Source: Corynebacterium pilosum DSM 20521 = CIP 103422 (GTDB lineage: Bacteria > Actinomycetota > Actinomycetes > Mycobacteriales > Mycobacteriaceae). Taken from it: 64,000 nt of DNA. The stretch's first letter is position 1. Every line of letters starts with the position of its first letter. Below, one piece after another: positions 16,002 through 26,198 of the stretch. The stretch covers positions 1-64,000 of the forward strand of contig NZ_KB892461.1 of the NCBI RefSeq assembly GCF_000373805.1. Direction: 5' to 3'. The notes beneath the pieces are model-generated. The model made no database searches. It had not been told where the DNA came from and worked only from the letters and a program-made list of their open reading frames with translations. The position numbers were made by a program, and so were the translations under genes.

Positions 16002-17380
16002 TACTTATACTCCTCCGCGGCCTCGTTGCTGATCGGTGTCAAGATTGCGCGGTCGACGCGGCGGTCATCCATCACAGTGACACGCGCGATCCATCGTCCG
16101 CTGATACCGGATTCAAATTCCTCCATCGCATCGTTTTCCGTCTGGGGCAGCAAGACCACATCGCCGACCTCGGGCACAGCACCCTTGGCGGCCATGATGA
16201 GCCCGCCAAGGGTTTCGTAGGGCCCGTCCGCGGCGGTATAGCCGATCTTGTCCGGTAGCTCGTCGAGACGCACCAGCCCGGCGACCTCCCAGGAAGCGCC
16301 GAAGCGCTGGAAGTCACGCTCTGATTCGACGTCATCGTACTCGTCGTAGACCTCGCCCAAAATTTCCTCGACGAGGTCCTCGATGGTCACCAGCCCCTGG
16401 GTGCCGCCGTATTCATCGGCGACCAAGACCACCTGGGAGCCCGCGGAACGCACCTTGTCCAGCACGGAGTCCCCGTCGAGGGTGCCAGGCACGAAAGGCA
16501 CGGGCTTCGCAAGCGTTTCCAGGCGCGTGGTGGCGCGTTCGGACTTGGGCACCGAAAAGGCGTCCTTGATGTGCACCACGCCGACCGTTTCATCGAGGTC
16601 GCCGCGGCGCACGGGGAAGCGGGAGTGCCCGGTTTCGCGGGCTAAGGCAATGAGGTCGTCGACATTGTCATCGGCATCCAGCGAGTTAATCGTCGAACGC
16701 GGTGTCATCACCTCGTCGGCAGTGGTCTCGCCGAAGCGCAGCGAGCGGTCCAGCATGGCTGCTGTGGACGCGTCCAGCCCGCCGGCCTCGGCCGAGTTGC
16801 GCACCAAGGCACCCAGCTCGTTAGCCGTGCGTGCCGACGCCGGCTCATCCGAAGGCTCAAAACCCAGCTTGCGCACGAAGAAGTTCGCGGACTTATTCAT
16901 CGCCTGGATAAACCACTTGAATATGGTGTTGAACCAGTGCACCGGTGGGACAACGAATCGCGCGACGGTCAGCGGGTCTGTAATCGCCCAGTTCTTTGGC
17001 ACGAGTTCGCCGAAGACCATCGACAGGAATGTCGCCACGATCAGGGCGAGCACGAGGGCTACGGCGCTTGAGGACGATTCACTCAGCCCAATCAGTTCCA
17101 GCAGGGGAGTGAAGTACTGGGCCAACACTGGCTCTGCGAGGAAACCCGTGGCCAAAGTAGTCACGGTGATGCCTAGCTGCGCGCCTGACAGAACGAAAGA
17201 GAGGTTCTGGTAGTCGCGCTGGACTGCCTTCGCCCGACGGTCGCCCTTTTCCTTAACGTGATTGTTAATGGTGGAGCGTTCCATACCGGTGAGCGCGAAC
17301 TCAATGGCGACGAACATACCTGTCGAGGCCGTGAGCAGCACGAAACCGATCAACGAGAGAATCGATATGACTATGTCCAT
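16001..17380 (-). CDS. CNNM/HlyC-CorC family transporter (long paralogue)
   Basis: 459 residues: a DUF21 membrane domain (about 1-190; GMFVAIEFALTGMERS, VFGELVPKNWAITDP), a CBS pair (about 215-340; DDNVDDLIALARETGHSRF) and a C-terminal CorC-HlyC domain with EDLVEEILGEVYDEYD. Proteins of this kind act in divalent-cation export or resistance. It is the first gene of a pair with the shorter paralogue downstream. Close to the usual length for the family. Confidence 0.9.
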   Translation of the reverse strand: MDIVISILSLIGFVLLTASTGMFVAIEFALTGMERSTINNHVKEKGDRRAKAVQRDYQNLSFVLSGAQLGITVTTLATGFLAEPVLAQYFTPLLELIGLSESSSSAVALVLALIVATFLSMVFGELVPKNWAITDPLTVARFVVPPVHWFNTIFKWFIQAMNKSANFFVRKLGFEPSDEPASARTANELGALVRNSAEAGGLDASTAAMLDRSLRFGETTADEVMTPRSTINSLDADDNVDDLIALARETGHSRFPVRRGDLDETVGVVHIKDAFSVPKSERATTRLETLAKPVPFVPGTLDGDSVLDKVRSAGSQVVLVADEYGGTQGLVTIEDLVEEILGEVYDEYDDVESERDFQRFGASWEVAGLVRLDELPDKIGYTAADGPYETLGGLIMAAKGAVPEVGDVVLLPQTENDAMEEFESGISGRWIARVTVMDDRRVDRAILTPISNEAAEEYK

Positions 17381-17405
17381 TAGTTGTTCGACGCCACATC
17401 AGGGT

Positions 17406-18746
17406 TTAGGTCGAGCGTCCATTCTTCCTTGGTTTCCGTCGCCCGGATCTCGAGCGTCCGTTATTCCTACCACGGTTCGACCCCGATCCACCGCGTAGGG
17501 AACGATTCTGGTTGCGTTGATTGCGGCCAGCACCGTTACCCTTCTTCGGGTGTGTCGCCTGCCCGGGAGGAGGAAGCGGAGACCCTTCGGGTTTCCGCGC
17601 TGAGGTAATTCTAACCAACTCCTCTGAGTCAGGGGTGACCCGCACCGCCTTTGCCTCGACCCCAGCCTTTTTCAACAGTGCGGCGACTTCTTTTTCCTGG
17701 TCATCCATGACCAAAGTGACGACAGTTCCGCTGGTTCCTGCACGCGCGGTGCGTCCCGCACGGTGCAGGTAGGCCTTGTGCTCCGCAGGCGGATCGAGGT
17801 GGACGACGAGCGAGACATCGTCGATGTCAATGCCGCGCGCAGCAATGTCGGTAGCCACCAGAACCGGGGTGCTGCCGTCAGCGAAGCCCTCGAGGGCGCG
17901 CGTCCGGGCACCCTGGCCCTTATCGCCGTGGATGCCATCGGCGTGAATCCCTACGCGGCGTAGCTTCTTCACTTGGCGGTCCACACCATGTTTGGTGCGC
18001 ATGAACATAATCGTCTTGCCCTCGCGCGCCGCGATGCGCAAAGCGATTTCGTTACGCTGCTCCCTGCTACCGACAAGCAGCCGGTAGTGATCCATCGTGT
18101 CCACGGAGGCCTCAACGGGCGCGGTGGAGTGAGTCACGGGGTTGTGCATGTAGCGCTGGACGAGCTTATCGACGTCCCCATCCAGCGTTGCCGAGAACAG
18201 CAGCCGCTGCCCATCTTTCGGGGTGCGGTCTAGCAGCTTACGGACCTGGGGGAGAAAGCCCATATCGGCCATCTGGTCGGCCTCGTCGATCGCGGTGATC
18301 TCCACCTGGTCGAAAAACAGCTTCTTCTGGTTGAGCAAGTCTTCGGCACGCCCGGGCGTTGCGACGAGCACATCGACCGGTGAGGCCAGCGCACGAATGT
18401 GCTGGTTGATGTTGACACCACCCACGATGTCGAGCATCCGCATGCCCAGTGCTGCTGCAGGCTCGTCGAGACGCTCGCGGACCTGGCTTGCAAGTTCGCG
18501 GGTAGGGGTCAGGATGAGACCTCGCGGATGCCCGGGGCGTGAGGGTGCGCCGGCGAGGCGGGCCAGCATCGGCAAGCCGAAGGTGAAGGTCTTGCCAGAA
18601 CCGGTAGGCCCGCGGCCAAGCACGTCCTTACCGGCGAGAGCGTTGGGGATCGCCGCCTCTTGGATGGGAAATGGTTCAGTGATTCCTTGCTTGTTAAACA
18701 CGTTAACGATCTCACGTGGCAAGCCAAGGTCGGCGAAAGTAGTCAT
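17406..18746 (-). CDS. DEAD-box RNA helicase
   Basis: 446 residues. The Q motif is FADLGLPREIVNVF with EPFPIQ, motif I is GPTGSGKT, motif II is DEAD, motif III is SAT, and motif VI is HRAGRTARAG. A basic, Gly/Asn/Arg-rich C-terminal tail (about 400-446) should help bind RNA. Likely roles are rRNA maturation or cold adaptation. ATG 18746 is chosen because the protein then begins MTTFADLGLPRE; a TTG further upstream would add 26 residues and run towards the gnd terminator. Confidence 0.9.
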   Translation of the reverse strand: MTTFADLGLPREIVNVFNKQGITEPFPIQEAAIPNALAGKDVLGRGPTGSGKTFTFGLPMLARLAGAPSRPGHPRGLILTPTRELASQVRERLDEPAAALGMRMLDIVGGVNINQHIRALASPVDVLVATPGRAEDLLNQKKLFFDQVEITAIDEADQMADMGFLPQVRKLLDRTPKDGQRLLFSATLDGDVDKLVQRYMHNPVTHSTAPVEASVDTMDHYRLLVGSREQRNEIALRIAAREGKTIMFMRTKHGVDRQVKKLRRVGIHADGIHGDKGQGARTRALEGFADGSTPVLVATDIAARGIDIDDVSLVVHLDPPAEHKAYLHRAGRTARAGTSGTVVTLVMDDQEKEVAALLKKAGVEAKAVRVTPDSEELVRITSARKPEGSPLPPPGQATHPKKGNGAGRNQRNQNRSLRGGSGSNRGRNNGRSRSGRRKPRKNGRST

Positions 18747-18828
18747 TGTCGCGAGTGTAGCCGGAATAGCCCACCCACCGTTAATGAACGGGACTGTGTT
18801 CGGACCGTGTTCACTCAGGCCCAAAAGG

Positions 18829-18886
18829 TCTAGCGCGGGCAGGTCCCCGACATTCCGTGGAAGATCAGGAACCTGCCCGCGCTAGA
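18829..18886 (-). terminator. gnd terminator (16-bp perfect stem)
   Basis: TCTAGCGCGGGCAGGT (18829-18844) and ACCTGCCCGCGCTAGA (18871-18886) are exact complements; CCTTTT follows on the minus strand. It lies about 20 bp past the gnd stop and separates gnd from the helicase. The 26-nt loop is long for a terminator. Confidence 0.75.
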
Positions 18887-18906
18887 GAGCAGGGAACTTT
18901 TCGGCC

Positions 18907-20367
<1,461 letters not shown>

Positions 20368-20458
20368 AGTCTCAACCATACTCGTGAGTGAGACGCTTTT
20401 CAGCAATAATTCCCTAAACGTACTACCTATTCCCATTTGGGGGTAGAAAGAGCGAACA

Positions 20459-20899
20459 ATGATGTACGAAACTCTTATCAACGCAGGGCAGCGCGCGCTT
20501 AACGACGAAGAGCTCGCCGCAGTCAACGCCCAACGCCCAGTCTTCGACACCTTCATCGGCACGACATTTACTTCTATCGGGTGCGATGGCGTCGATGCCG
20601 AAACCAAGGTCACCGAGAACGTGCTCCAGCCAGCAGGCCTGGTCAATGGGGGAGTCCTCGCTGCCATCGCCGAGTCAGTCGGATCAGTCGCAGGCGTGAA
20701 AGCGGCGCTGGCGCCCGTGGTCGGCATGAGCAACTCGACGGACTTCCTCCGCGGCGTTAAAGACGGCACCATCGAGACCCAGGCGCGCCCCGTCCACATC
20801 GGCAAGACCACTCAGCTGTGGCGAATCGAAATGCGCAACAACGGGAGACTCGCCGCGGTGAGCCAACTGCGCACCATGGTCCTGCGGGAGAAAAACTAG
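20459..20899 (+). CDS. PaaI-type hotdog thioesterase
   Basis: 146 residues of the hotdog fold. The core motif VLQPAGLVNGGVLAAIAES contains the NGG/Glu arrangement of PaaI-like acyl-CoA thioesterases, and the end HIGKTTQLWRIEM plus RLAAVSQLRTMVL is typical. Substrate unknown; aromatic acyl-CoA or a menaquinone-pathway intermediate is possible. GGGGGTAGAAAGAG precedes the double ATG (20459, 20462). A motif copy (20497-20508) sits inside the coding sequence. Its stop is immediately followed by the corA stop on the other strand. Confidence 0.85.
   Translation: MMYETLINAGQRALNDEELAAVNAQRPVFDTFIGTTFTSIGCDGVDAETKVTENVLQPAGLVNGGVLAAIAESVGSVAGVKAALAPVVGMSNSTDFLRGVKDGTIETQARPVHIGKTTQLWRIEMRNNGRLAAVSQLRTMVLREKN
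20497..20508 (+). repeat. Repeated 12-mer motif copy (A form)
   Basis: GCTTAACGACGA, preceded by GC. In the thioesterase gene as Leu-Asn-Asp-Glu. Confidence 0.9.
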
Positions 20900-21972
20900 C
20901 TAGATCCAGTCATTGCACTTGAACCACCACAGCATCAGCAACACCACTGCCAGCATGAGCAAAAGCGCGAAAGGGTAGCCCAAGTCCCAGGCCAGCTCCG
21001 GCATGTCCTCAAAGTTCATGCCGTACACACCCGCGATGAGGGTGGGCCCAGCGACCATACCGACCACGGCCGAAATGGTGCGCATATCCTTATTCTGCTG
21101 CAAGGTCACCTTCGCCACCGAGGCATCAAGCAGCGAGGACAGTCGCTCGTCGAAACCCGTGACCTGGTCCGTCACGCTTAAAACGTTATCCTGCACATCG
21201 CGGAAGTAGCTCCGCAATGGCTTCGACAGGAGGTCCTTGTTCGCACTCAAGCCTGTCCGCAAGGCGGCCCGAGCGGACGGACGGCGTGACGCATCTCCAG
21301 GATCTCACGCTTATACATGTAGATCTTGTCGATATTGATCTTCTTCTGGGGCGTAAACACCTCATTTTCAACCTCGTCGACGTCCTCCGAAAGCTCCTGA
21401 GTAATCCGCGCATAACCCTCGACGATGGCATTGGCGATCTTCCACGCCACAGCGCCCGGCCCCAGCGCCGCCGTTTCCGGTTCCCGGTCGAGCTCATCAG
21501 CAACGTCTGGCAACGCAGCTTTGTGGCGCACCGTGATGATGAAATCCGGGCCCACGAGCATCTGCACTTCACCTGTTGAAATGATCTGGCGCGTATCGAC
21601 GACCTCTTCATCATCCGTGTACTTCACCGAGTGGACGACGAAGAACAGTTGATCGTCGTAACGCTCCACCTTCGGCCGTTGATGCGCAGTCACCGCATCC
21701 TCGACGATTAACTCATGGATCCCGAAAGCGATCGCAACCTTGGTCATCTGCTCGTCGCTCGGCTCATGCAGGGCAAGCCACACAAAGCCGTTGTCATGTT
21801 CGCGGGCTTTCTCCAAGGCGGAATCGATCTGGTAATCGCCGGCTAGGCGCAGACCGTCGTGAAAAACACGGCAATGGTCGATGGCACGTTCAACGGGCAC
21901 CGAAAAACGCGTACGAGGATCACCAGCAGGTTCACTGGGCCTCAACATTCGTCGCGGTAAACGAGGTGGCAT
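20900..21972 (-). pseudogene. corA: CorA-type magnesium/cobalt channel, frameshifted
   Basis: Two frames together encode one CorA protein of about 357 residues. The N-terminal soluble funnel (MPPRLPRRMLRPSEP through EILEMRHAVRPLGPP) runs from 21972; it shifts and stops at 21247. The next frame continues exactly with LRTGLSANKDLLSKPLRSYF and includes the pore motif YGMNFEDMPEL (GMN) and two membrane helices to 20900. One base is missing at about 21265-21268. Both halves look otherwise conserved, so this is either a very young lesion or a sequencing error. The GMN loop is intact. Confidence 0.87.
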
Positions 21973-22003
21973 GTCAAGACCTTTCCGTCAAAGGGTTAAG
22001 ACA

Positions 22004-22030
22004 AAGCGTAAGTTTACGCTTCCCTATACT
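22004..22030 (+). promoter_or_regulatory. Palindrome plus -10 box of the methyltransferase gene
   Basis: AAGCGTAA-GT-TTACGCTT (22004-22021) is an 8-bp-arm palindrome. It is followed by TATACT (22025-22030), a good -10 box whose transcript would begin at or near the ATG at 22038 (leaderless). The palindrome occupies the -35 region, where a bound protein would block RNA polymerase. It also lies 32 bp upstream of the corA start on the other strand. Confidence 0.6.
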
Positions 22031-22037
22031 GGGCTCC

Positions 22038-22640
22038 ATGCCTACCTGGAAAGAAGTCACCGCAGCCAACCCCGACCATTCTGAAAACTATGCACGGCGT
22101 TGGCAAAATATGATCGATGCTGGCGACGACATCGATGGCGAAGCCCGTCTTGTCGATGCTATTGCACCACAGCGCGGATCCCGCATTCTCGACGCTGGCT
22201 GTGGCCAAGGTCGCCTTGGTGGCCGCTTGGCAGCGCTGGGTCATGAAGTTGTTGGCACAGATATCGACGAGGTCTTGATCGACCATGCGAAGCGCCAATT
22301 TCCCGATGCCACGTGGTATGTCGGCGACCTGGGAACCGACCCTATTGCTGAAAGCGGCTTCGATATTGCGGTCTCCGCCGGCAACGTCATGGGCTTCCTG
22401 GCCCCAGAAGGACGCGAGCCCGCCCTCCAGCACATTTATGATTCGCTGATCGGTGGTGGCCGCTTCGTCGTCGGCTTTGGCGCGGGTAGGGGATGGGCGT
22501 TCCCCGATTTCCTCGATACGGCGGCGCAGGTCGGCTTCACCCAGGACTACGTGTTTGAATCCTGGGACTTGAAGCCTTTCAGCAAGGACTCTCATTTCCT
22601 GGTCGCACTGTTCACGAAGCCAGCTTCGCTGGATTTCTAG
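22038..22640 (+). CDS. Class I SAM-dependent methyltransferase
   Basis: 200 residues with the Rossmann methyltransferase fold. Motif I is ILDAGCGQGRLGG, the acidic ribose-binding residue is in VVGTDIDEVLI, and motif IV is FDIAVSAGNVMGFL. Substrate unknown. ATG 22038 is chosen because a -10 box ends 8 nt upstream and the protein then begins MPTWKEVTAANPDHSE; the longer in-frame extension would span the promoter and palindrome. Confidence 0.85.
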   Translation: MPTWKEVTAANPDHSENYARRWQNMIDAGDDIDGEARLVDAIAPQRGSRILDAGCGQGRLGGRLAALGHEVVGTDIDEVLIDHAKRQFPDATWYVGDLGTDPIAESGFDIAVSAGNVMGFLAPEGREPALQHIYDSLIGGGRFVVGFGAGRGWAFPDFLDTAAQVGFTQDYVFESWDLKPFSKDSHFLVALFTKPASLDF

Positions 22641-22650
22641 GCGCCGGCCT

Positions 22651-23541
22651 TTAGAACGTGGTCAAGCCACGGCTGCGGAAAATCTCGCGGGTGGCCTCCA
22701 CGGACTCAGGGGTGGGAGGATCCACGTCCCCCAACTCGTAGTCCAGACCTAAATTCTCCCACTTATCGGCGCCCATGTTGTGGAAGGGGAGGACCTCCAC
22801 GCGTTCGACATTATCTTTCCAGCGCGCGGCGATGTCCGCGACGTTCTCCACGTTAGCGGGATCGTCCGTCAGGCCTGGGACGAGGACGAAACGCACCCAC
22901 ACCTTCTTGCCAAGTGCTTGGAGCCGGTCGCCGAAATCGATGGTGGGCTGCAGTTGCCTCCCGCCGGTGACCTTGGCATATGTTTCCTCATCGCCGGACT
23001 TCAGGTCCAACAATATGAGGTCGATATTGCCTAAGTCTTCGTCGGAGAGGCGCGAGCCCAAGAAGCCAGAGGTGTCGATCGCCGTGTGCACACCCGCCTC
23101 ATGCACCTCGTCGAGGACCCGGCGGGTAAAAGCGATCTGAAAGAGGGGCTCGCCGCCGGAAATCGTGAGGCCACCGCCGGAGGCGTTGAAGACGGGGCGG
23201 TATCGCAGGACACGCTTCACGACGGCAGACACCTGCTCCAGGGTGCCTTCTTTCATCCCCATGGTGTCCGGGTTGTGGCAATACATGCAGCGCAGGGGAC
23301 AGCCCGACATGAAGATAGTCATCCTCGTGCCGGGGCCGTCGACCGCGGTGACAAGTTCCCACGAGTGCACTAGGCCAACGTCGCCGGTGCGGCGTGCTTC
23401 CATGAGTTCGCCGCGGGTGAAATCATCAGCCGTGTCGTAGGGGGTAGCTCCCAACCCTGCAGCGACACCACGGACTTTTTCACCCTCCTCTGGGGTAAGA
23501 GTGACGACGCCGGTTATACCGTCTTGAGCGGGTGTAGACAC
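22651..23541 (-). CDS. pflA: Pyruvate formate-lyase activating enzyme (radical SAM)
   Basis: 296 residues, longer than E. coli PflA by an N-terminal extension of about 45. The radical-SAM cluster motif is CPLRCMYC (near 80-87), followed by SGGEPLFQ and a VDGPGTRMTIFMSGC entrance. It takes a hydrogen from SAM to place the glycyl radical on PFL; here the target glycine is on the separate small protein encoded next. GTG start. Oxygen-sensitive, cytoplasmic. It is the third gene of an apparent pflB-small subunit-pflA operon. Confidence 0.92.
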   Translation of the reverse strand: MSTPAQDGITGVVTLTPEEGEKVRGVAAGLGATPYDTADDFTRGELMEARRTGDVGLVHSWELVTAVDGPGTRMTIFMSGCPLRCMYCHNPDTMGMKEGTLEQVSAVVKRVLRYRPVFNASGGGLTISGGEPLFQIAFTRRVLDEVHEAGVHTAIDTSGFLGSRLSDEDLGNIDLILLDLKSGDEETYAKVTGGRQLQPTIDFGDRLQALGKKVWVRFVLVPGLTDDPANVENVADIAARWKDNVERVEVLPFHNMGADKWENLGLDYELGDVDPPTPESVEATREIFRSRGLTTF

Positions 23542-23568
23542 GGTGGGGAACTGCCCTACTTTCTTGGT

Positions 23569-23820
23569 TTACTTGCCTTGGTGGAAGGTGCGCGAGATCA
23601 CGTCGCGCTGCTGTTCCTTAGTCAGCTTCACGAAGTTCACGGCGTAGCCGGATACACGAACGGTGAGGTTCGGGTAGTTTTCTGGGTTCTCCATTGCGTC
23701 TTCCAGTGTGGACTCGTCGAGGACGTTGATATTTGCGTGGAAGAGGCCGGACTCCATGTTGTTTGCCTCACGGTTGGCCTTCATGGATGCGAGGCGTTCA
23801 TCGAAAGTCTTGGTAGTCAT
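23569..23820 (-). CDS. Stand-alone glycyl-radical domain of pyruvate formate-lyase (GrcA/YfiD-like)
   Basis: 83 residues. After a 25-residue leader with no counterpart in PFL ([20 protein letters not shown]), it is collinear with the last 55-60 residues of E. coli [23 protein letters not shown], the radical loop RVSGYAVNF (Gly58), then [16 protein letters not shown]. It has its own strong Shine-Dalgarno (AAAGGAG) and lies 37 bp after the pflB stop. In E. coli a similar protein (YfiD/GrcA) only repairs oxygen-cut PFL; here it seems to be the only source of the radical glycine, because the large protein ends before this region. Confidence 0.9.
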   Translation of the reverse strand: MTTKTFDERLASMKANREANNMESGLFHANINVLDESTLEDAMENPENYPNLTVRVSGYAVNFVKLTKEQQRDVISRTFHQGK

Positions 23821-23857
23821 TGTGTTCTCCTTTGAATGTGAAGGGGGGGTGTGCGTG

Positions 23858-25954
23858 TTATGCGATAGGTTCTGGGTCCATGATGAACCCGGCGTCGAGG
23901 ACACCAACCAGGTTGGTGATCTGCTCGTCCTTCGTGCGTCCCAGGCCCGATGGGGTGATTGTGTTCGTCAGCGAGATACCGTCCAACGCATCGTTGTAGT
24001 CCAGCTTGCCCACTGAGAGCATCGAGGCGACCATGCCGTGGTTGTCGGCGCCGTTTTCTGGGTTAGCACCCGGTGCGAACGGCGTGCCGGCGCGGTGGCC
24101 GGATGGGAAGTTGCCGGTGGCCTTGCCGTACACCACGTTCGAGGTGATGGTCAGAACCGACTGGGTGGGGATCGCGTCGCGGTACATCGGGATGGCCTTG
24201 ATCTTCTCCATCACGGTGTGCACGATGGTCGCGGCGATGTCGTCGGCACGATCATCGTCGTTGCCGTAGAACGGGAAGTCACCTTCCGTACGGTAATCGA
24301 CGACCAGGCCGGTCTCATCACGCACTGGGTACACCTTGGCATACTTGATTGCGGACAGCGAGTCCGCCACGATCGACAGGCCTGCGATGCCGCACCCCAT
24401 GGTGCGGATGATGTCCGAATCGTGCAGCGCCATCTCCATGGCCTCGTAGGCGTACTTGTCGTGGCAGTAGTGGATGATGTTGAGTGCCTCAACGTACGTG
24501 CCGACGACCCAATCCAGCATCAGCTCGTACTTCTCCCAGACTTCATCGAAGTCCAGCGGACCATCGCCCTCGATGGGGGTGTGTCCCTTCGTGACCTGCT
24601 TGCCGGTCATCTCATCGCGACCACCGTTGATGGCGTACAGCAGCGACTTTGCCGCGTTCACGCGTGCGCCGAAGAACTGCATCTGCTTGCCCACCTTCAT
24701 CGGGGACACGCAGCAGGCAATGGCGGCGTCATCGCCCCATTGATCGCGGATCTGCTTGTCAGACTCGTACTGGATCGACGAGGTTTCAATCGAAATCGCC
24801 GAGCAGAATTCCTTATAACCGTCCGGCAGCTGCGGATCCCAGAAGATGGTGATGTTCGGTTCTGGTGCAGGCCCCAAGTTACGGAGGGTCTGCAGGAGGC
24901 GGAAAGCCGTCTTCGTCACCTGGTGGCGACCGTCTTCGGAGAAGCCGCCGTCAGACCAGGTGGCCCAGTAAGGATCGCCGGAGAAGATCTGGTCATAATC
25001 CTCAGTCCGCAGGAAGCGGACGATGCGCAGCTTGATCACCAACGCATCGATGATCTCCTGGGCGTCTTCCTCGGTGAGGGTGCCGTTGGCGAGATCGCGT
25101 TCGAAGTAGATATCGAAGAAAGGGGAGAGGCGACCGAAACTCATGGCGGCGCCGTCCTGGCTCTTCACAGAGGCTAGGTAACCGAAGTAGGTCCACTGCA
25201 CAGCTTCCTGCGCGGTGGTGGCCGGTCCGGAAATGTCGAAGCCATAGGACTCCGCCATGGCCTTGAGCTTCTTCAGGGCCTTGATCTGTTCAGAGTGTTC
25301 CTCGCGGTAGCGTGCCCAGTCTTCTGAGAAGGGCTGATCAACGGTCCGATCCTTTGCGGCGACCTTTTCGTCGATAAGCGCGTCCACGCCGTAGAGCGCA
25401 ACGCGACGGTAATCGCCGATGATACGCCCGCGGCCGTAAGCGTCCGGGAGGCCGGTGATGATGTGCGAGGAGCGCGCAGCTCGAATCCGCGGGGTGTAAA
25501 TATCGAAGACGGCGTCGTTATGCGTCTTCCGGTACTTCGTGAAGACCTCTTCGACGTCCGGGTTAACCTCTTCGCCAGCTTCGAGGATGGCCTGCTTGAC
25601 CATGCGCCAGCCGCCGTTGGGCATCATGGCGCGCTTGAGTGGCTCGTCCGTTTGCAGACCGACGATGATGTTGTCGTCCTCGGAGATATAACCAGGGCCG
25701 AAAGCATCGACATCAGCGGGTGTATCGGTATCCACAGCGTACACGCGGCGTTCGCGCTCGACTGAGAGATAGTTCTTCTCTAGATGATCCCACGTGCGCA
25801 GGGTCTTTTCGGTTGGCCCAGAGAGGAAAGAAGCATCCCCGTCATAAGGGGTGTAATTGCGCTGAATGAAGTCGCGCACATTAATGCTGGCTGTCCAAGG
25901 GCCTTCTTCGAAGCCTTCCCATGCGGTGTGGCTCGGTGCGGTGACTGTAGTCAC
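23858..25954 (-). CDS. pflB: Formate C-acetyltransferase (PFL) large part, without glycyl-radical domain
   Basis: 698 residues versus about 760 in E. coli. The ten-strand barrel with the paired catalytic cysteines IACCVSPM (about 414-415) and the conserved [20 protein letters not shown] region (about 628-647) are intact. The protein stops at [18 protein letters not shown], just before the point where other PFLs continue into the radical loop. It converts pyruvate plus CoA to acetyl-CoA plus formate under anoxia, here presumably only in complex with the 83-residue radical protein. GTG start. An exact motif copy is embedded at 25368-25379. Confidence 0.93.
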   Translation of the reverse strand: MTTVTAPSHTAWEGFEEGPWTASINVRDFIQRNYTPYDGDASFLSGPTEKTLRTWDHLEKNYLSVERERRVYAVDTDTPADVDAFGPGYISEDDNIIVGLQTDEPLKRAMMPNGGWRMVKQAILEAGEEVNPDVEEVFTKYRKTHNDAVFDIYTPRIRAARSSHIITGLPDAYGRGRIIGDYRRVALYGVDALIDEKVAAKDRTVDQPFSEDWARYREEHSEQIKALKKLKAMAESYGFDISGPATTAQEAVQWTYFGYLASVKSQDGAAMSFGRLSPFFDIYFERDLANGTLTEEDAQEIIDALVIKLRIVRFLRTEDYDQIFSGDPYWATWSDGGFSEDGRHQVTKTAFRLLQTLRNLGPAPEPNITIFWDPQLPDGYKEFCSAISIETSSIQYESDKQIRDQWGDDAAIACCVSPMKVGKQMQFFGARVNAAKSLLYAINGGRDEMTGKQVTKGHTPIEGDGPLDFDEVWEKYELMLDWVVGTYVEALNIIHYCHDKYAYEAMEMALHDSDIIRTMGCGIAGLSIVADSLSAIKYAKVYPVRDETGLVVDYRTEGDFPFYGNDDDRADDIAATIVHTVMEKIKAIPMYRDAIPTQSVLTITSNVVYGKATGNFPSGHRAGTPFAPGANPENGADNHGMVASMLSVGKLDYNDALDGISLTNTITPSGLGRTKDEQITNLVGVLDAGFIMDPEPIA
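25368..25379 (-). repeat. Repeated 12-mer motif copy (T form)
   Basis: GCTTATCGACGA on the minus strand, preceded by GC. In pflB as Leu-Ile-Asp-Glu. Confidence 0.9.
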
Positions 25955-26065
25955 AGGCGGTGCCTTTCAGTAGATTTTCGCTAAAACCATTCCGGAGTAC
26001 ACGCTACCCAAGTCCCATACCATCAGCTTCCTGCTGTTTTAAGCGTGGACCCCACTACATGCCCC

Positions 26066-26071
26066 ATTATA
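26066..26071 (-). promoter_or_regulatory. -10 box of the pfl operon
   Basis: TATAAT on the minus strand, 112 bp upstream of the pflB GTG, in an unusually AT-rich stretch (26059-26120). A weak -35 (TGTGTC) lies about 16 bp before it. The remaining 25955-26058 leader holds no gene that I recognise. An oxygen- or redox-responsive site is expected, but I could not match a known consensus. Confidence 0.5.
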
Positions 26072-26132
26072 TAGGTGGTATTTAAATGACACAGTATTGC
26101 TTTAGTTATTAGAGGTCAGGCTTGCACGAAGA

Positions 26133-26166
26133 AGCCCGATCCCCCTCAAACAGGGGAGATCGGGCT
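26133..26166 (-). terminator. ndh terminator
   Basis: AGCCCGATC-CCCCT and AGGGGAGATCGGGCT pair with one bulge around CAAAC. On the minus strand CTTCTTCG follows. It lies 33 bp beyond the ndh stop and insulates the pfl promoter. Confidence 0.8.
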
Positions 26167-26198
26167 GTATCGCTATTTATGCGGGCTGGAGTCGAGAT

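Noticed and set aside
18747-18824. N-terminal extension of the DEAD-box helicase from a TTG
   Set aside because: The extra 26 residues have no family similarity and begin beside the gnd terminator.
20368-20811. Long N-terminal extension of gnd
   Set aside because: It is antisense to the thioesterase gene and 6-phosphogluconate dehydrogenases start at MTTDNNLAQIG-like sequences.
23820-23907. Longer start for the small glycyl-radical protein, overlapping pflB
   Set aside because: The strong AAAGGAG site is immediately before ATG 23820, and the upstream residues do not match PFL.
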